This document shows positions 50,765-60,305 of a stretch of DNA of 64,000 nt, piece by piece. This DNA is from Opitutaceae bacterium. GTDB lineage: Bacteria > Verrucomicrobiota > Verrucomicrobiia > Opitutales > Opitutaceae. The notes under the pieces were generated by a model. The model was not told the origin of the DNA. It saw only the letters and a list, made by a program, of their open reading frames with translations, and made no database searches. Both the position numbers and the translations under genes were made by a program. The DNA lies in NCBI GenBank assembly GCA_016795565.1, contig JAEUGW010000050.1, forward strand, positions 1 to 64,000. Reading direction: 5' to 3'. Position 1 is the stretch's first letter, and the number at the start of each line of letters is the position of its first letter.

Positions 50765-52934
50765 AATCAGCGGTGTTTGCAAACACCCCCGTGGACTTGC
50801 CCCGCGCCAAGTCGAAGGGCTCCTCCTGTTTGGCTTGGTGCTGACGGCCCTGCCTCTCTGCGCTCAGACTGCGGCCGAACCAGCCGGCAAACTGGCCCCA
50901 AACGAGGAGAATATTTTCTTGGACACCGTTCGCGTCACCGCCGACCTCTGGGAATCCCCGCTCGCGCGCATTCCGGCCAGCGTCACGGTCTACGACGAGG
51001 CCGCGCTGCGCAGCGGCGCCGTCCGCCACTTCAGCGATCTCGTCGATCAGATCCCCAACCTGACCTGGACCGGTGGCACGTCGCGGCCGCGCTACTTGCA
51101 GATTCGCGGCATCGGCGAGAACTCGCAGTTCGAGGGTGAGACGCCGGACTCCGCCGTGCGCTTCCTCGTGGATGACTTCGACTTCACCGGCCTCGGCACG
51201 ATTGGCAGCGCGTTTGACGTGTCGCAGGTCGAGGTGCTGCGCGGCCCGCAGGCCGGGGCCTTCGGCGCCAACGCCGCGGGCGGCGTCGTGCGCCTCGTCA
51301 CCGCCGCGCCCACGCCGTTCTGGACCGGCCGCGCGGAGGCGACCATCGGCGGCGACTCGCTGCGTTCCGGCAGCTTTGCCGTCGGCGGCCCGCTGGTGGT
51401 CGCCAAGCCGGAGCAACTGATGATGCGCCTCGCCGTGCAGCAGGTGGGCAACGACGGCTTCCGCCGCAACCTCACGCTCAATGAGGACACCAACGCCCGC
51501 GACGAATTCACCGCGCGGCTGCGCCTGACCTGGAATCCGAACGCGCTCTGGCGCTGGGAGGCGGCGGTGCTCGCGGCGGATTTCGCCAACGGCTACGACG
51601 AGTTCGCCCTCGATAACAACGGCCACTCCACCTACAGCGACCAGCCGGGCGTGGACAGGCAGGAGTCGTTCGCCGGCAGCCTGCGCGGCACTTGGCGCGG
51701 CTGGGATGGCGTGCGCTTCACGACGGTCACGAGCGGGGCCCGCACGGATTCCCGCTATGCCTACGATGACGACTGGACTGCGGCGTCCTACATGGGCTTC
51801 AGCGACCACACCCGCCGCCGCTGGGCCGTGAACCAGGAGCTGCGCCTCGACTCCGAGCCTCGCGCCGGCTGGATCAGCCGCTGGACCCTGGGCGCATATT
51901 ACTCCGGCATCGACGAGACCACCCGCTACACCAACACCGATCCCGGCAACATCCGCGGCCTCAAGACGGCCTATCACTCGGCCAACACCGCGCTCTTCGG
52001 CCAGCTCGGCCATGATTTCTCGCCGCACACGCGTCTCATCGCCGGGCTGCGCGTGGAGCTCATCGAGATGGACGGCACCGGCCTGAAGACGCGTTTCCGC
52101 AAGGGCCCCGGCACCTTCGACGCGCCGGTCCGCACCGCGCCGGCCTTCGCCGACACGCTCCTCGGCGGCAAGCTCACGCTGGAGCATGATCTCGCGCCCG
52201 GCGCCGTGGCCTTCGCCTCGCTCACCCGCGGCTACAAGGCCGGCGGCATCAACGTGGATGCGCGCATCGACACCACCGCCGACCCGCTCACCTACGGAAC
52301 CGAGACGCTCTGGAACGGGGAGGCCGGCCTGCGCGGCCACGCGCTCGACGGCCGCGCCACCGGCGAGCTGACGGCGTTCTATCTCGCGCGGCAGGACACC
52401 CAGGTGCGCGACTCGGCCGGCTTCGGCGGCAACTACCGCTTTTTTACCGACAACGCGGACAAGGCGCACGTTTACGGCATTGAAGCCGCCGGAACCTACG
52501 CGTTCGCCGCCCGCTGGTCGCTGCGCGCCTCACTCGCGCTGATGCGCTCCGAACTCGGGCGCTTCACGCTCGCCAACGGCAACACCGGCGGCGGCCGCGA
52601 CCTCGCAAACACGCCGCACCACGGCTACACGCTCGGCACGCGCTACGGCGCGGAGCGCGGCCTCTTCGGCAGCGCCGAGCTCGTGGGCCGCGCGCAGCAG
52701 TTCGATTCGAACAACCAGCACGAGGCGCGCCGCGCGTTCCACGTCGTCAACGCCACGCTCGGCTACGCCTGGCCGCGGTGGACGCTCACGCTCTGGGCGA
52801 AGAACCTCCTCGATGAGGCCTACGACAAGCGCGTGTATTTCTTCGGCAACGCGGACCCCGACTACATCGAAACCCGCTACGAGAACCGCGCCGACCCGCG
52901 CCAGCTCGGCGGGACGGTGAGCTACCGTTTCTGA
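50760..52934 (+). CDS. TonB-dependent outer-membrane receptor, probably thiamine-family uptake
   Basis: 724 residues from the ATG at 50760; the frame is open further upstream through the repeat and riboswitch, which are not coding. A signal peptide (VEGLLLFGLVLTALPLCAQ) is followed by a TonB-box-like stretch (DTVRVTA), a plug (VTVYDEAALRSG, IRGIGENSQFEG, VEVLRGPQAG) and a beta-barrel ending in a terminal aromatic (GGTVSYRF). The plug and barrel fit a 700-residue outer-membrane receptor. The TPP riboswitch indicates control by thiamine, so the ligand is most likely thiamine or a precursor. Inner-membrane partners are not adjacent. Confidence 0.88.
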   Translation: MTISGVCKHPRGLAPRQVEGLLLFGLVLTALPLCAQTAAEPAGKLAPNEENIFLDTVRVTADLWESPLARIPASVTVYDEAALRSGAVRHFSDLVDQIPNLTWTGGTSRPRYLQIRGIGENSQFEGETPDSAVRFLVDDFDFTGLGTIGSAFDVSQVEVLRGPQAGAFGANAAGGVVRLVTAAPTPFWTGRAEATIGGDSLRSGSFAVGGPLVVAKPEQLMMRLAVQQVGNDGFRRNLTLNEDTNARDEFTARLRLTWNPNALWRWEAAVLAADFANGYDEFALDNNGHSTYSDQPGVDRQESFAGSLRGTWRGWDGVRFTTVTSGARTDSRYAYDDDWTAASYMGFSDHTRRRWAVNQELRLDSEPRAGWISRWTLGAYYSGIDETTRYTNTDPGNIRGLKTAYHSANTALFGQLGHDFSPHTRLIAGLRVELIEMDGTGLKTRFRKGPGTFDAPVRTAPAFADTLLGGKLTLEHDLAPGAVAFASLTRGYKAGGINVDARIDTTADPLTYGTETLWNGEAGLRGHALDGRATGELTAFYLARQDTQVRDSAGFGGNYRFFTDNADKAHVYGIEAAGTYAFAARWSLRASLALMRSELGRFTLANGNTGGGRDLANTPHHGYTLGTRYGAERGLFGSAELVGRAQQFDSNNQHEARRAFHVVNATLGYAWPRWTLTLWAKNLLDEAYDKRVYFFGNADPDYIETRYENRADPRQLGGTVSYRF

Positions 52935-53087
52935 CCACGCATCGTTGGTCCACCGCGCCAATGTCACCTATTAAGTGACATTGGCCTTTTGCCGCGGCGG
53001 ACGAGGCGGCAACAAAATTAATTCGGCTCGCGGCTTTTTCCCGGTTGCCCGGCGCGGCCGAACCACTGGCATCGGAAGTTTCCCTTC

Positions 53088-55403
53088 ATGGATCTGCCCA
53101 ATCCCGACCACGTGCTCCGCCTCGCGCAGGAGCTCAACCTCAAGGTCCACCAAGTCGCCGCCACGGCCCAGCTCATCGCCGAGGGTGCCACGGTGCCGTT
53201 CATCTCCCGCTACCGCAAGGAGGCCACCGGCCTGCTCGACGAGGTGCAGGTGACGGCCATCCGCGACCGCCTCGAGCAGATGAAGGCCATGGACGAGCGC
53301 CGCGCCGCCATCGTCGCCTCGCTCCAGGAGCGCAACCTGCTCACGCCCGGGCTGGAGAAATCCATCCACGCCGCCACCACGCTCACCGCGCTCGAGGACC
53401 TCTACGCCCCCTACAAGCCCAAGAAGCGCACCCGCGCCACGATCGCCCGGGAAAAAGGCCTTGAGCCGCTCGCGGATCTGCTCTGGGCGCAGGACGCCGC
53501 CACCGATCCCGTCGCCGCCGCCTCGGCCTACGCCGGCCGCGCCTACACGCCGGACGACGGCAAAAACACCCCGCAGCAGATCAAGGACGCCGACGAGGCG
53601 CTCGCCGGCGCGCGCGACATCCTCGCCGAGCGCATCAGCGACGACAAGGATGCCCGCGCCCGCCTGCGGCTCATCTTCCAGAAGGAAGCGACGATTTCGT
53701 CGAAAGTCATGTTCGGCAAGGAGGCCGAGGCGGCGAAGTTCAAGGATTACCACCAGTGGAGCGAGCCCCTCGCGAAGGCCCCGAGCCACCGCGTGCTGGC
53801 GATGCGCCGGGGCGAGACCGAATCGATGCTCATCATGCGCGTCACCCTGGCGGACGAGTTGCGCGCCCCGGCCGAGCTGGAGCCGCTTTTTGTCCGGGCG
53901 AAAAATCCGGCCGGCGAACAGGTGCGCCTTGCCGTGCAGGATGCCGCCAAGCGCCTGCTCAGCCCTGCGATGGAGACCGAGATGCGCCTCGAGTCGAAGA
54001 AGCGCGCCGACGAGGTCGCCATCAAGGTCTTCGCCGACAACCTCCGCGAACTGCTCTTCGCCGCCCCGCTCGGCCAGAAGGCCGTTTTGGCGATCGATCC
54101 CGGCTTCCGCACCGGCTGCAAGGTCGTGCTGCTCGACCGGCAGGGCAAGCTGCTGCACAACGACGTCGTCTATCCCGACCGGCACGAGGCCGAGGCGAAG
54201 GAGAAGCTCGCGGGCTTCGTGAAATTCTTCCACGTCGAGGCCGTCGCCATCGGCAACGGCACCGGCGGCCGCGAGACCGAGGCCTTCGTGCGCGGGCTCG
54301 GCCTGCCGCCGGCGATCCCGGTCGTGATGGTCAACGAGTCCGGCGCGTCCATCTACTCGGCCAGCGATGTGGCCCGCGAGGAATTCCCCGACCACGACCT
54401 CACCGTGCGCGGGGCCGTCTCCATCGGCCGCCGCCTCATGGATCCGCTGGCCGAGCTCGTGAAGCTCGACCCGAAATCCATCGGCGTCGGCCAATACCAG
54501 CACGACGTCGACCAGCCCGCGCTCAAGCGTTCGCTCGACGACACCGTGGTCAGCACCGTGAACGGTGTCGGCGTGGAGCTGAACACGGCCTCGAAGCAGT
54601 TGCTCAGCTACGTGTCCGGCCTCAATGCCGCCATCGCCGCCAACATCGTGGCCCGCCGCGACGAGAAGGGGCCCTTCAAGTCCCGCGCCGAGCTGCTCGA
54701 GGTCGCGCGCCTCGGGCCCAAGGCCTACGAGCAGGCCGCCGGCTTCCTGCGCATCCGCGACGCCGCCAATCCGCTCGACGGCAGCGCCGTGCATCCGGAA
54801 AGTTATCCCATCGTCGAGCAGATGGCGGCCGACCTCGGCGTCAGCGTCGCCGACCTCATGCGCGACGGGAAGTCCCGCGCCAAGCTGAAGCTGGAAAACT
54901 ACGTGACGGAAAAAGTCGGCCTGCCCACGCTGACCGACATCGTCGGCGAGCTGGCCAAACCCGGCCGCGACCCGCGCGAGCAGTTCGAGGCCTTCAGTTT
55001 CTCCGCCGGCGTGAACAAGCCCGAGGACCTCAAGCCGGGCATGAAGCTGCCCGGCATCGTCACGAACGTCACGGCCTTTGGCGCGTTCGTGGATGTCGGC
55101 GTGCACCAGGACGGCCTCGTGCACGTGAGCCAGCTGGCCGACAGCTTCGTGAAGGAGCCCGCCGCCGTCGTGAAGCCCGGCCAGAAGGTGATGGTCACGG
55201 TGACCGAGCTCGATCTCGCCCGGAAACGCATCGCCCTCTCGATGCGCAGCAAGCCGGAGATCGGGCCAAAAACCCAGGGTGGGCCGGGCGCGCCACGCGC
55301 GGCCGCTGGGGCGCGGAACACTCCTCCCTCGCCGCGCCCGCCCGCCGCGCCGCAATCCTTGAACGGCGACTGGTTCACCGCCGCGCTGAACAGGAAGAAG
55401 TAG
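53088..55403 (+). CDS. tex: Tex-family RNA-binding transcription accessory protein
   Basis: This 771-residue protein matches Tex: an N-terminal HTH-like part (about 1-190), a YqgF/RNase H-like domain (FRTGCKVVLLDRQG, VEAVAIGNGTGGRETEAF), a helix-hairpin-helix (VNGVGVELNTASKQLLSYV and LLEVARLGPKAYEQAAGFL) and a C-terminal S1 domain (LPGIVTNVTAFGAFVDVGVH). It is a cytoplasmic RNA-binding factor affecting transcription. Typical length for the family. Monocistronic; a dispersed repeat follows. Confidence 0.94.
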   Translation: MDLPNPDHVLRLAQELNLKVHQVAATAQLIAEGATVPFISRYRKEATGLLDEVQVTAIRDRLEQMKAMDERRAAIVASLQERNLLTPGLEKSIHAATTLTALEDLYAPYKPKKRTRATIAREKGLEPLADLLWAQDAATDPVAAASAYAGRAYTPDDGKNTPQQIKDADEALAGARDILAERISDDKDARARLRLIFQKEATISSKVMFGKEAEAAKFKDYHQWSEPLAKAPSHRVLAMRRGETESMLIMRVTLADELRAPAELEPLFVRAKNPAGEQVRLAVQDAAKRLLSPAMETEMRLESKKRADEVAIKVFADNLRELLFAAPLGQKAVLAIDPGFRTGCKVVLLDRQGKLLHNDVVYPDRHEAEAKEKLAGFVKFFHVEAVAIGNGTGGRETEAFVRGLGLPPAIPVVMVNESGASIYSASDVAREEFPDHDLTVRGAVSIGRRLMDPLAELVKLDPKSIGVGQYQHDVDQPALKRSLDDTVVSTVNGVGVELNTASKQLLSYVSGLNAAIAANIVARRDEKGPFKSRAELLEVARLGPKAYEQAAGFLRIRDAANPLDGSAVHPESYPIVEQMAADLGVSVADLMRDGKSRAKLKLENYVTEKVGLPTLTDIVGELAKPGRDPREQFEAFSFSAGVNKPEDLKPGMKLPGIVTNVTAFGAFVDVGVHQDGLVHVSQLADSFVKEPAAVVKPGQKVMVTVTELDLARKRIALSMRSKPEIGPKTQGGPGAPRAAAGARNTPPSPRPPAAPQSLNGDWFTAALNRKK

Positions 55404-55446
55404 GCATGAGAGGCAGACAGCATAGACCCTCGAGTCCTCAAGACCT

Positions 55447-55528
55447 GTCATTCTGAGCGGAGCGAAGAATCCATCACGATATCCGCAGGCGGTTGTGCCG
55501 ATGGATTCCTCGCTACGCTCAGAATGAC
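55447..55528. repeat. Dispersed GTCATTCTGAGC-type inverted repeat, copy 4
   Basis: GTCATTCTGAGCGGAGCGAA to CTCAGAATGAC with inner ATCCATC and GATTCCTCG arms. It lies between tex and the large amidohydrolase. Confidence 0.8.
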
Positions 55529-55595
55529 AAATCGGCTTTGGCATTGCCGCGCGGCGGTGCTCTTTGCAGGCTGCGCGCTTCTTACCCCGGTTCTC

Positions 55596-58500
55596 ATGAC
55601 TACATCCCCGTTTGGTTCGGTCGCGCGCAGCGCCGTGTTGGCGCTTGGCCTTGGCTCCCTCCTGTCCGTGTCCGCCTCGGCGGCCCCCCGCACCGTCACC
55701 ACGCCCGTCGAGGGCCTGCGTGATGCCAGCCCGCGGGTTCATGCCTTGGTCGGCGGGCGCATCGTGGTGGCACCGGGCAAGGTCATCGAAAACGGCACGC
55801 TCGTCCTGCGCGACGGCGTCGTCGAAGCGGTCGGTGCCGACGTCAAGGCACCGGCCGACGCCCGCGTGTGGGACGTCACCGGCAAGACGCTCTACGCCGG
55901 TTTCATCGAGAGTGGCACGGCGCTTTTCCTGCCCGACACCTGGAAGCCCGCCGCGCCGACAACTGCGGGTGATGCGCCTTCCGCGACGCCGCCCCCCGCC
56001 GCGCCGCGCACCGGCACCCATTCGTGGAACAGCCGGGTCACGCCGGAACGCGCCGCGTCCCGCGTCCTCACGCCCGATGCGAAGGGGGTCGAGAAGCTCC
56101 GCGCGCTCGGCTTCACGACGGCCAACGTAGCCCCGGCCCGGGGCATCTTCCGCGGCACCGGCGCGCTCGTCAGCACCGGCACGGCGGGTTTCAACGGCGG
56201 GGTCGTCCGCCCGTCCACGGCGCAGGAATTGGCGTTCGAGTTCGGCAGCTTTGTTGACCGCACCTACCCGACCTCGCTGATGGGCGCGATGGCGCTCGTG
56301 CGCCAGACCCTGCTCGACGCGCAGTGGTATGCGGCCGCGCAGGCGGCCTACGCCGCCCACCCGGCCGGCCGCGAGCGGCCCGAGGCCAACGAGTCGCTCG
56401 CCGCGCTCGGGGCCGTCGTGGCGGGCGCGCAGCCCGTGCTGTTCGAGATCAGCGACGAGCTCGATGTGCCGCGCGTGCTGGGGCTGGCCGCCGAGTTCAA
56501 GCTCCACGTCGCCCTGCGCGGCAGCGGCACCGAATATCGCGTCCGCGACGTCCTCGCGTCGGCGAAGGTGCCGGTCGTGCTGCCGCTGGATTTTCCCGAG
56601 GTGCCTGAGGTCGAGGTGGCCGAGCGCGCCGTGGACATCCAGCTGCACGAGTTGCAGCACTGGGAGCTCGCCCCGGCCAACGCCGCGCGCCTCGTCGAGG
56701 CGGGCGTGCCCATCGCCTTCACCACCGCCAAGCTCAGGAAACCCGAGACGGAATTCTGGACGCGCGTCCGCCAGACCGTCACGCGCGGCCTCGCCCCCGA
56801 CGCCGCGCTCGCGGCACTCACCACCACGCCGGCCGGGCTGCTCGGCGTCGGCGCGACGCAGGGCACGCTTGAGGCCGGCCGCGCTGGCAACGTCGTCGTG
56901 GCCTCCGGCGATCTCTTCCAGGCCGACGATGCCGCCATCGAGCTCGTGTGGGTGGACGGCGATCCGTTCGAGCAGGAAGCCTGGGAACGCCTCGACGCGC
57001 GCGGCACCTGGTCGCTCGCCTGGACCGGCGGCAAGGGGCCGGCGGAGCTCGTCATCAGCGGCACCAAGCCGGGCCGGCTGAAAGTGAAGGCCGGCGACAA
57101 GGAGCTGGCCGCCAGCACGCCCGACAAGCGCACGCTCCTGCTCTTCGCCCCGGCCGGGCTTTTCGGCGCGACCGGCGGCACCGTGCGCCTCAGCGTCACC
57201 GGCGAGGGCGGCGCACTCACCGGCACCGGGGAATTGCCCGACGGCACCGCCCTGCGCTGGACTGCGAAGCGCACCGCGCCCTTCAAGCCCGAGGCACCCA
57301 AGCCCGCCGTCGCGGAAAAATTCTTCGCCAGCTCCGGTGTTTATCCGGCCGGCGCCTACGGCCGCGCTGCGCTGCCCGAGCAGCCGGCCGTGCTGCTCGT
57401 GCGGAACGCGACGATCTGGACCAGCGGCCCCGCCGGCAACCTCGAGTCGGCCGACCTCCTCGTGCGCGCCGGCAAGATCGAAGCGGTCGGCCAGAATCTT
57501 GCCGCGCCCGCCGGCGCCACCGTGATCGACGCCACCGGCAAGCACGTGACGCCCGGCCTCATCGACTGCCACTCGCACACCGCCGTTTACCGCGGCATCA
57601 ACGAGGGCGCCAGCGCCGTGACGGTCGAGGTGCGCGTGGGTGACGTCATCGATCCCACCGACATCGGCCTCTACCGCCAGCTCGCCGGCGGCACGACCAC
57701 GTCGAACGTCCTGCACGGCTCCGCCAACCCGATGGGCGGGCAGAACCAGGTCATCAAGCTCCGCTGGGGCGCCGGGGCCGAGGGGATGAAGTTCGCCGGC
57801 GCGAAGCCCGGGGTGAAGTTCGCCCTCGGGGAGAACGTCGTCCGCGCCAACTTCGGCGCCGCCCGCACCCGTTATCCGATGAGCCGCATGGGTGTGCCCG
57901 AGATCATGCTCGATACCTTCAACCAGGCCCGCGAATACGGCGCCGCCTGGGAGGCCTTCCGCGCCGGCCGGACCGCGCTCGCGCCGCGCCGCGACCTCCG
58001 CCTCGAGGCCGCGCTTGAGATTTTGCAGGGCGAGCGGCTCATCCACATCCATTCCTACCGCGCCGACGAGATCCTGGCCTTCATCCGGCTCGCCGAGCAG
58101 CTGCACCTCAACGTCGCCACCTTCCAGCACGTCCTCGAGGGCTACAAGGTGGCGCCCGAGATCGCGCGGATCGGAGCCGGCGGCTCCACCTTCTCCGACT
58201 GGTGGGGCTACAAGTTCGAGGTCTTCGACGCCATCCCCTACAACGGCGCGCTCATGGCCCGGGCCGGGGTGAACGTCTCCTTCAACTCCGACGACGACGA
58301 GCTCGCGCGCCGCCTCAACACCGAGGCCGCCAAGGCCGTCAAATACGGCGGCATCGCGCCCGTCGAGGCGCTCAAGTTCGTCACCATCAACCCGGCCCGG
58401 CAGCTGAGGATCGATGACCGCGTCGGCTCGCTCGAGCCCGGCAAGGACGCCGACTTCGTGATCTGGAACGGCAGCCCGCTCTCGACGATGGCGCGACCCG

Positions 58501-58778
58501 ACTCGACCTGGATCGACGGCCGCCGCTACTTCGGCCGCGACGACGACCGGCAGCTCCGCGCCAGCGCCGCGACCGAGCGCGCCGCCCTGCTGCAAAAGGC
58601 GCTCGCCGAGCGCCAGAAAGCCCTCACGCGGCCCGCCGGCCCGGGCGGGGGAGGGGACGCGCCGCCCGATCCGGGCCATTACCACTATCACACCGATGAG
58701 CACGGCGAGTTCCGCGCCATTTATCACAACGGCGGCAACACCCACACCTGCTCCGCGCAGGACGGAGGCCGCGCATGA
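55596..58778 (+). CDS. Secreted double amidohydrolase-like protein
   Basis: 1060 residues from the ATG at 55596, starting with a signal peptide (SVARSAVLALGLGSLLSVSA). Two amidohydrolase-fold halves follow. The second (about 590-1000) has an intact metal motif H659-x-H661 (DCHSHTA) and a C-terminal SLEPGKDADFVIWNG. The first half has only AGFIESGTALF where PGFID-x-H-x-H would be expected, so it is probably inactive. Such proteins act on cyclic amides or peptides; the substrate is unknown. The next gene overlaps the stop by 4 bp. The C terminus has a proline- and histidine-rich tail (HYHYHTDEHGEF). Confidence 0.82.
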   Translation: MTTSPFGSVARSAVLALGLGSLLSVSASAAPRTVTTPVEGLRDASPRVHALVGGRIVVAPGKVIENGTLVLRDGVVEAVGADVKAPADARVWDVTGKTLYAGFIESGTALFLPDTWKPAAPTTAGDAPSATPPPAAPRTGTHSWNSRVTPERAASRVLTPDAKGVEKLRALGFTTANVAPARGIFRGTGALVSTGTAGFNGGVVRPSTAQELAFEFGSFVDRTYPTSLMGAMALVRQTLLDAQWYAAAQAAYAAHPAGRERPEANESLAALGAVVAGAQPVLFEISDELDVPRVLGLAAEFKLHVALRGSGTEYRVRDVLASAKVPVVLPLDFPEVPEVEVAERAVDIQLHELQHWELAPANAARLVEAGVPIAFTTAKLRKPETEFWTRVRQTVTRGLAPDAALAALTTTPAGLLGVGATQGTLEAGRAGNVVVASGDLFQADDAAIELVWVDGDPFEQEAWERLDARGTWSLAWTGGKGPAELVISGTKPGRLKVKAGDKELAASTPDKRTLLLFAPAGLFGATGGTVRLSVTGEGGALTGTGELPDGTALRWTAKRTAPFKPEAPKPAVAEKFFASSGVYPAGAYGRAALPEQPAVLLVRNATIWTSGPAGNLESADLLVRAGKIEAVGQNLAAPAGATVIDATGKHVTPGLIDCHSHTAVYRGINEGASAVTVEVRVGDVIDPTDIGLYRQLAGGTTTSNVLHGSANPMGGQNQVIKLRWGAGAEGMKFAGAKPGVKFALGENVVRANFGAARTRYPMSRMGVPEIMLDTFNQAREYGAAWEAFRAGRTALAPRRDLRLEAALEILQGERLIHIHSYRADEILAFIRLAEQLHLNVATFQHVLEGYKVAPEIARIGAGGSTFSDWWGYKFEVFDAIPYNGALMARAGVNVSFNSDDDELARRLNTEAAKAVKYGGIAPVEALKFVTINPARQLRIDDRVGSLEPGKDADFVIWNGSPLSTMARPDSTWIDGRRYFGRDDDRQLRASAATERAALLQKALAERQKALTRPAGPGGGGDAPPDPGHYHYHTDEHGEFRAIYHNGGNTHTCSAQDGGRA

Positions 58779-60172
58779 AAACCACGAATCCCTTTGCCTT
58801 GGGTTTGATCGTAGGGGCGCAGTCTTGCTGCGCCCGTTCGGTGTCGATGCTCCTTGGGCGCGGCAAGTCTGCGCCCCTGCTGCTCTTTGCGGCCATGGCG
58901 CTTTCCGCCACCGCCTCGACCATCACTCCCGCCAAGCGCCCCGCCGCGCCCGTCCTGCTCCAGGGCGGCGACGTGCACACCGTCAGCGGCGCCGTGCGGC
59001 CGAAGACCGACCTGCTGCTCGTGGACGGCAAGATTGCCGCCGTCGGCGGCACCATCTCGGCCCCTGCCGGCACGCAGGTCATCGATGTGACCGGCAAGCG
59101 CATCTACCCCGGCTTCATCGCGGCCTCGAGCCCGCTTGGCCTCGAGGAAATTGCCTCGGTGCGCGCGACCGTGGACACCAAGGAAATCGGCACCATCACC
59201 CCGAACGTGCGGACGCAGGTCGCCTTCAACCCCGACAGCGAGACGATCCCTGTGGCGCGCGCCAACGGCGTGCTCACCGTCCACACCCGGCCCTCCGCCG
59301 CAGGCGACACCGGGCAGCCGCGCGGCCTCATCGCCGGCCAGTCGGCCCTCATGCGGCTCGACGGCTGGACTTGGGAGGACATGACGGTCCGCGCCCGCGT
59401 CGGCCTGCATGTTTACTGGCCGCCGATGCCCGCCCACCGCGGCCCGCCGCCGCCCCCCGGCGCGCGCGACGCCTACAAGGACGCCCGGACCTCGCTCCAG
59501 CAGGCCTTCGACACCGCCCGTGCCTACCTGACGGCCAAGGCCGGCCCGCCCGCCGCGACCGACCTCCGCTGGGAGGCCATGATCCCCGCGCTCCAGGGCG
59601 AGCAGCCGGTCTTCGTCCACGCGGACGACATCAAGCAGATCAGCGCCGCGCTCGATTGGGCGCGCGAGGAAAAACTGCGGATGATCCTCGTCGGCGGCCG
59701 CGACGCCTGGCGCGTGGCCGACCGGCTCAAGGCCGCGGACATCCCCGTCATCATCGACGGCACGCACAACCTCCCGCTGCGGCGCGACGACGGCTACGAC
59801 GATGTTTACGCCAACGCCGGCCGGTTGCACGCCGCCGGGGTGCGGTTCTGCATCGCGAACACCGGCGACACCAAGGGCGGCTCGGCCAACGCGCGCAACC
59901 TGCCCTACGAGGCGGCCATGGCCGCCGCCTTCGGGCTGCCGCCCGCCGAGGCCCTCAAGGCCATCACGCTTTATCCCGCGCAGATCCTCGGCGTCGGCGC
60001 CGAGCTCGGCTCCATCGAGCCCGGCAAGCGCGCGACGCTCATCGTCACCGACGGCGACCCGCTCGAGATCCCGACGCAGGTCGAGCAGGCGTTCATTGAC
60101 GGCGCGCCGATCCAGCTCCGCAGCCGGCACACCGATCTCTACGACAAATACCGCCAGCGCTACGGGAAGTGA
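58775..60172 (+). CDS. Amidohydrolase-like protein lacking the metal-binding HxH
   Basis: This 465-residue protein is co-translated with the preceding gene (ATGA overlap). It has amidohydrolase features (VDGKIAAVGGTISAPAGTQVI near the start, SIEPGKRATLIVTDG at the end), but the motif position reads PGFIAASSPLG instead of the PGFID-x-H-x-H metal site. It may therefore be a noncatalytic partner of the larger protein or act by other residues. The signal-peptide region (residues 14-35) is encoded partly by a long inverted repeat (58814-58877). The N-terminal hydrophobic segment is irregular, which fits a recent insertion. Confidence 0.75.
   Translation: MKTTNPFALGLIVGAQSCCARSVSMLLGRGKSAPLLLFAAMALSATASTITPAKRPAAPVLLQGGDVHTVSGAVRPKTDLLLVDGKIAAVGGTISAPAGTQVIDVTGKRIYPGFIAASSPLGLEEIASVRATVDTKEIGTITPNVRTQVAFNPDSETIPVARANGVLTVHTRPSAAGDTGQPRGLIAGQSALMRLDGWTWEDMTVRARVGLHVYWPPMPAHRGPPPPPGARDAYKDARTSLQQAFDTARAYLTAKAGPPAATDLRWEAMIPALQGEQPVFVHADDIKQISAALDWAREEKLRMILVGGRDAWRVADRLKAADIPVIIDGTHNLPLRRDDGYDDVYANAGRLHAAGVRFCIANTGDTKGGSANARNLPYEAAMAAAFGLPPAEALKAITLYPAQILGVGAELGSIEPGKRATLIVTDGDPLEIPTQVEQAFIDGAPIQLRSRHTDLYDKYRQRYGK
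58814..58877. repeat. 22-bp inverted repeat inside the second amidohydrolase gene
   Basis: Arms at 58814-58835 (GGGGCGCAGTCTTGC...) and 58856-58877 (...GCAAGTCTGCGCCCC) match in 20 of 22 positions, with a 20-bp spacer. The arms are translated in frame in the signal-peptide region. They resemble intergenic palindromes of the same genome, so this could be a repeat insertion tolerated in a coding sequence. Confidence 0.75.
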
Positions 60173-60198
60173 GGTCAAAATCCCTTGGCTTTTGGACT

Positions 60199-60233
60199 GT
60201 CATTGCGAGGAGCGGAGCGACGAAGCAATCCAG
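60199..60233. repeat. GTCATTGCGAGGAGCGG-type dispersed repeat
   Basis: The sequence begins GTCATTGCGAGGAGCGGAGC and continues to CAATCCAG. It follows the second amidohydrolase gene. Similar sequences are common dispersed elements across Gram-negative genomes; only one arm is seen here. Confidence 0.6.
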
Positions 60234-60305
60234 CTGGATCGCCACGGCCCGCCTTGCGCCAAGGTCCCCCGAAATTGGTAGTTTAATAGACTACCAAGGC
60301 CGCGT

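Noticed and set aside
52971..58745. A 1924-residue open frame on the minus strand opposite tex and the amidohydrolase genes
   Set aside because: It is antisense to clearly recognisable genes and its composition is dominated by Gly, Ala, Arg and His as expected for high-GC shadows. No domain is recognisable.
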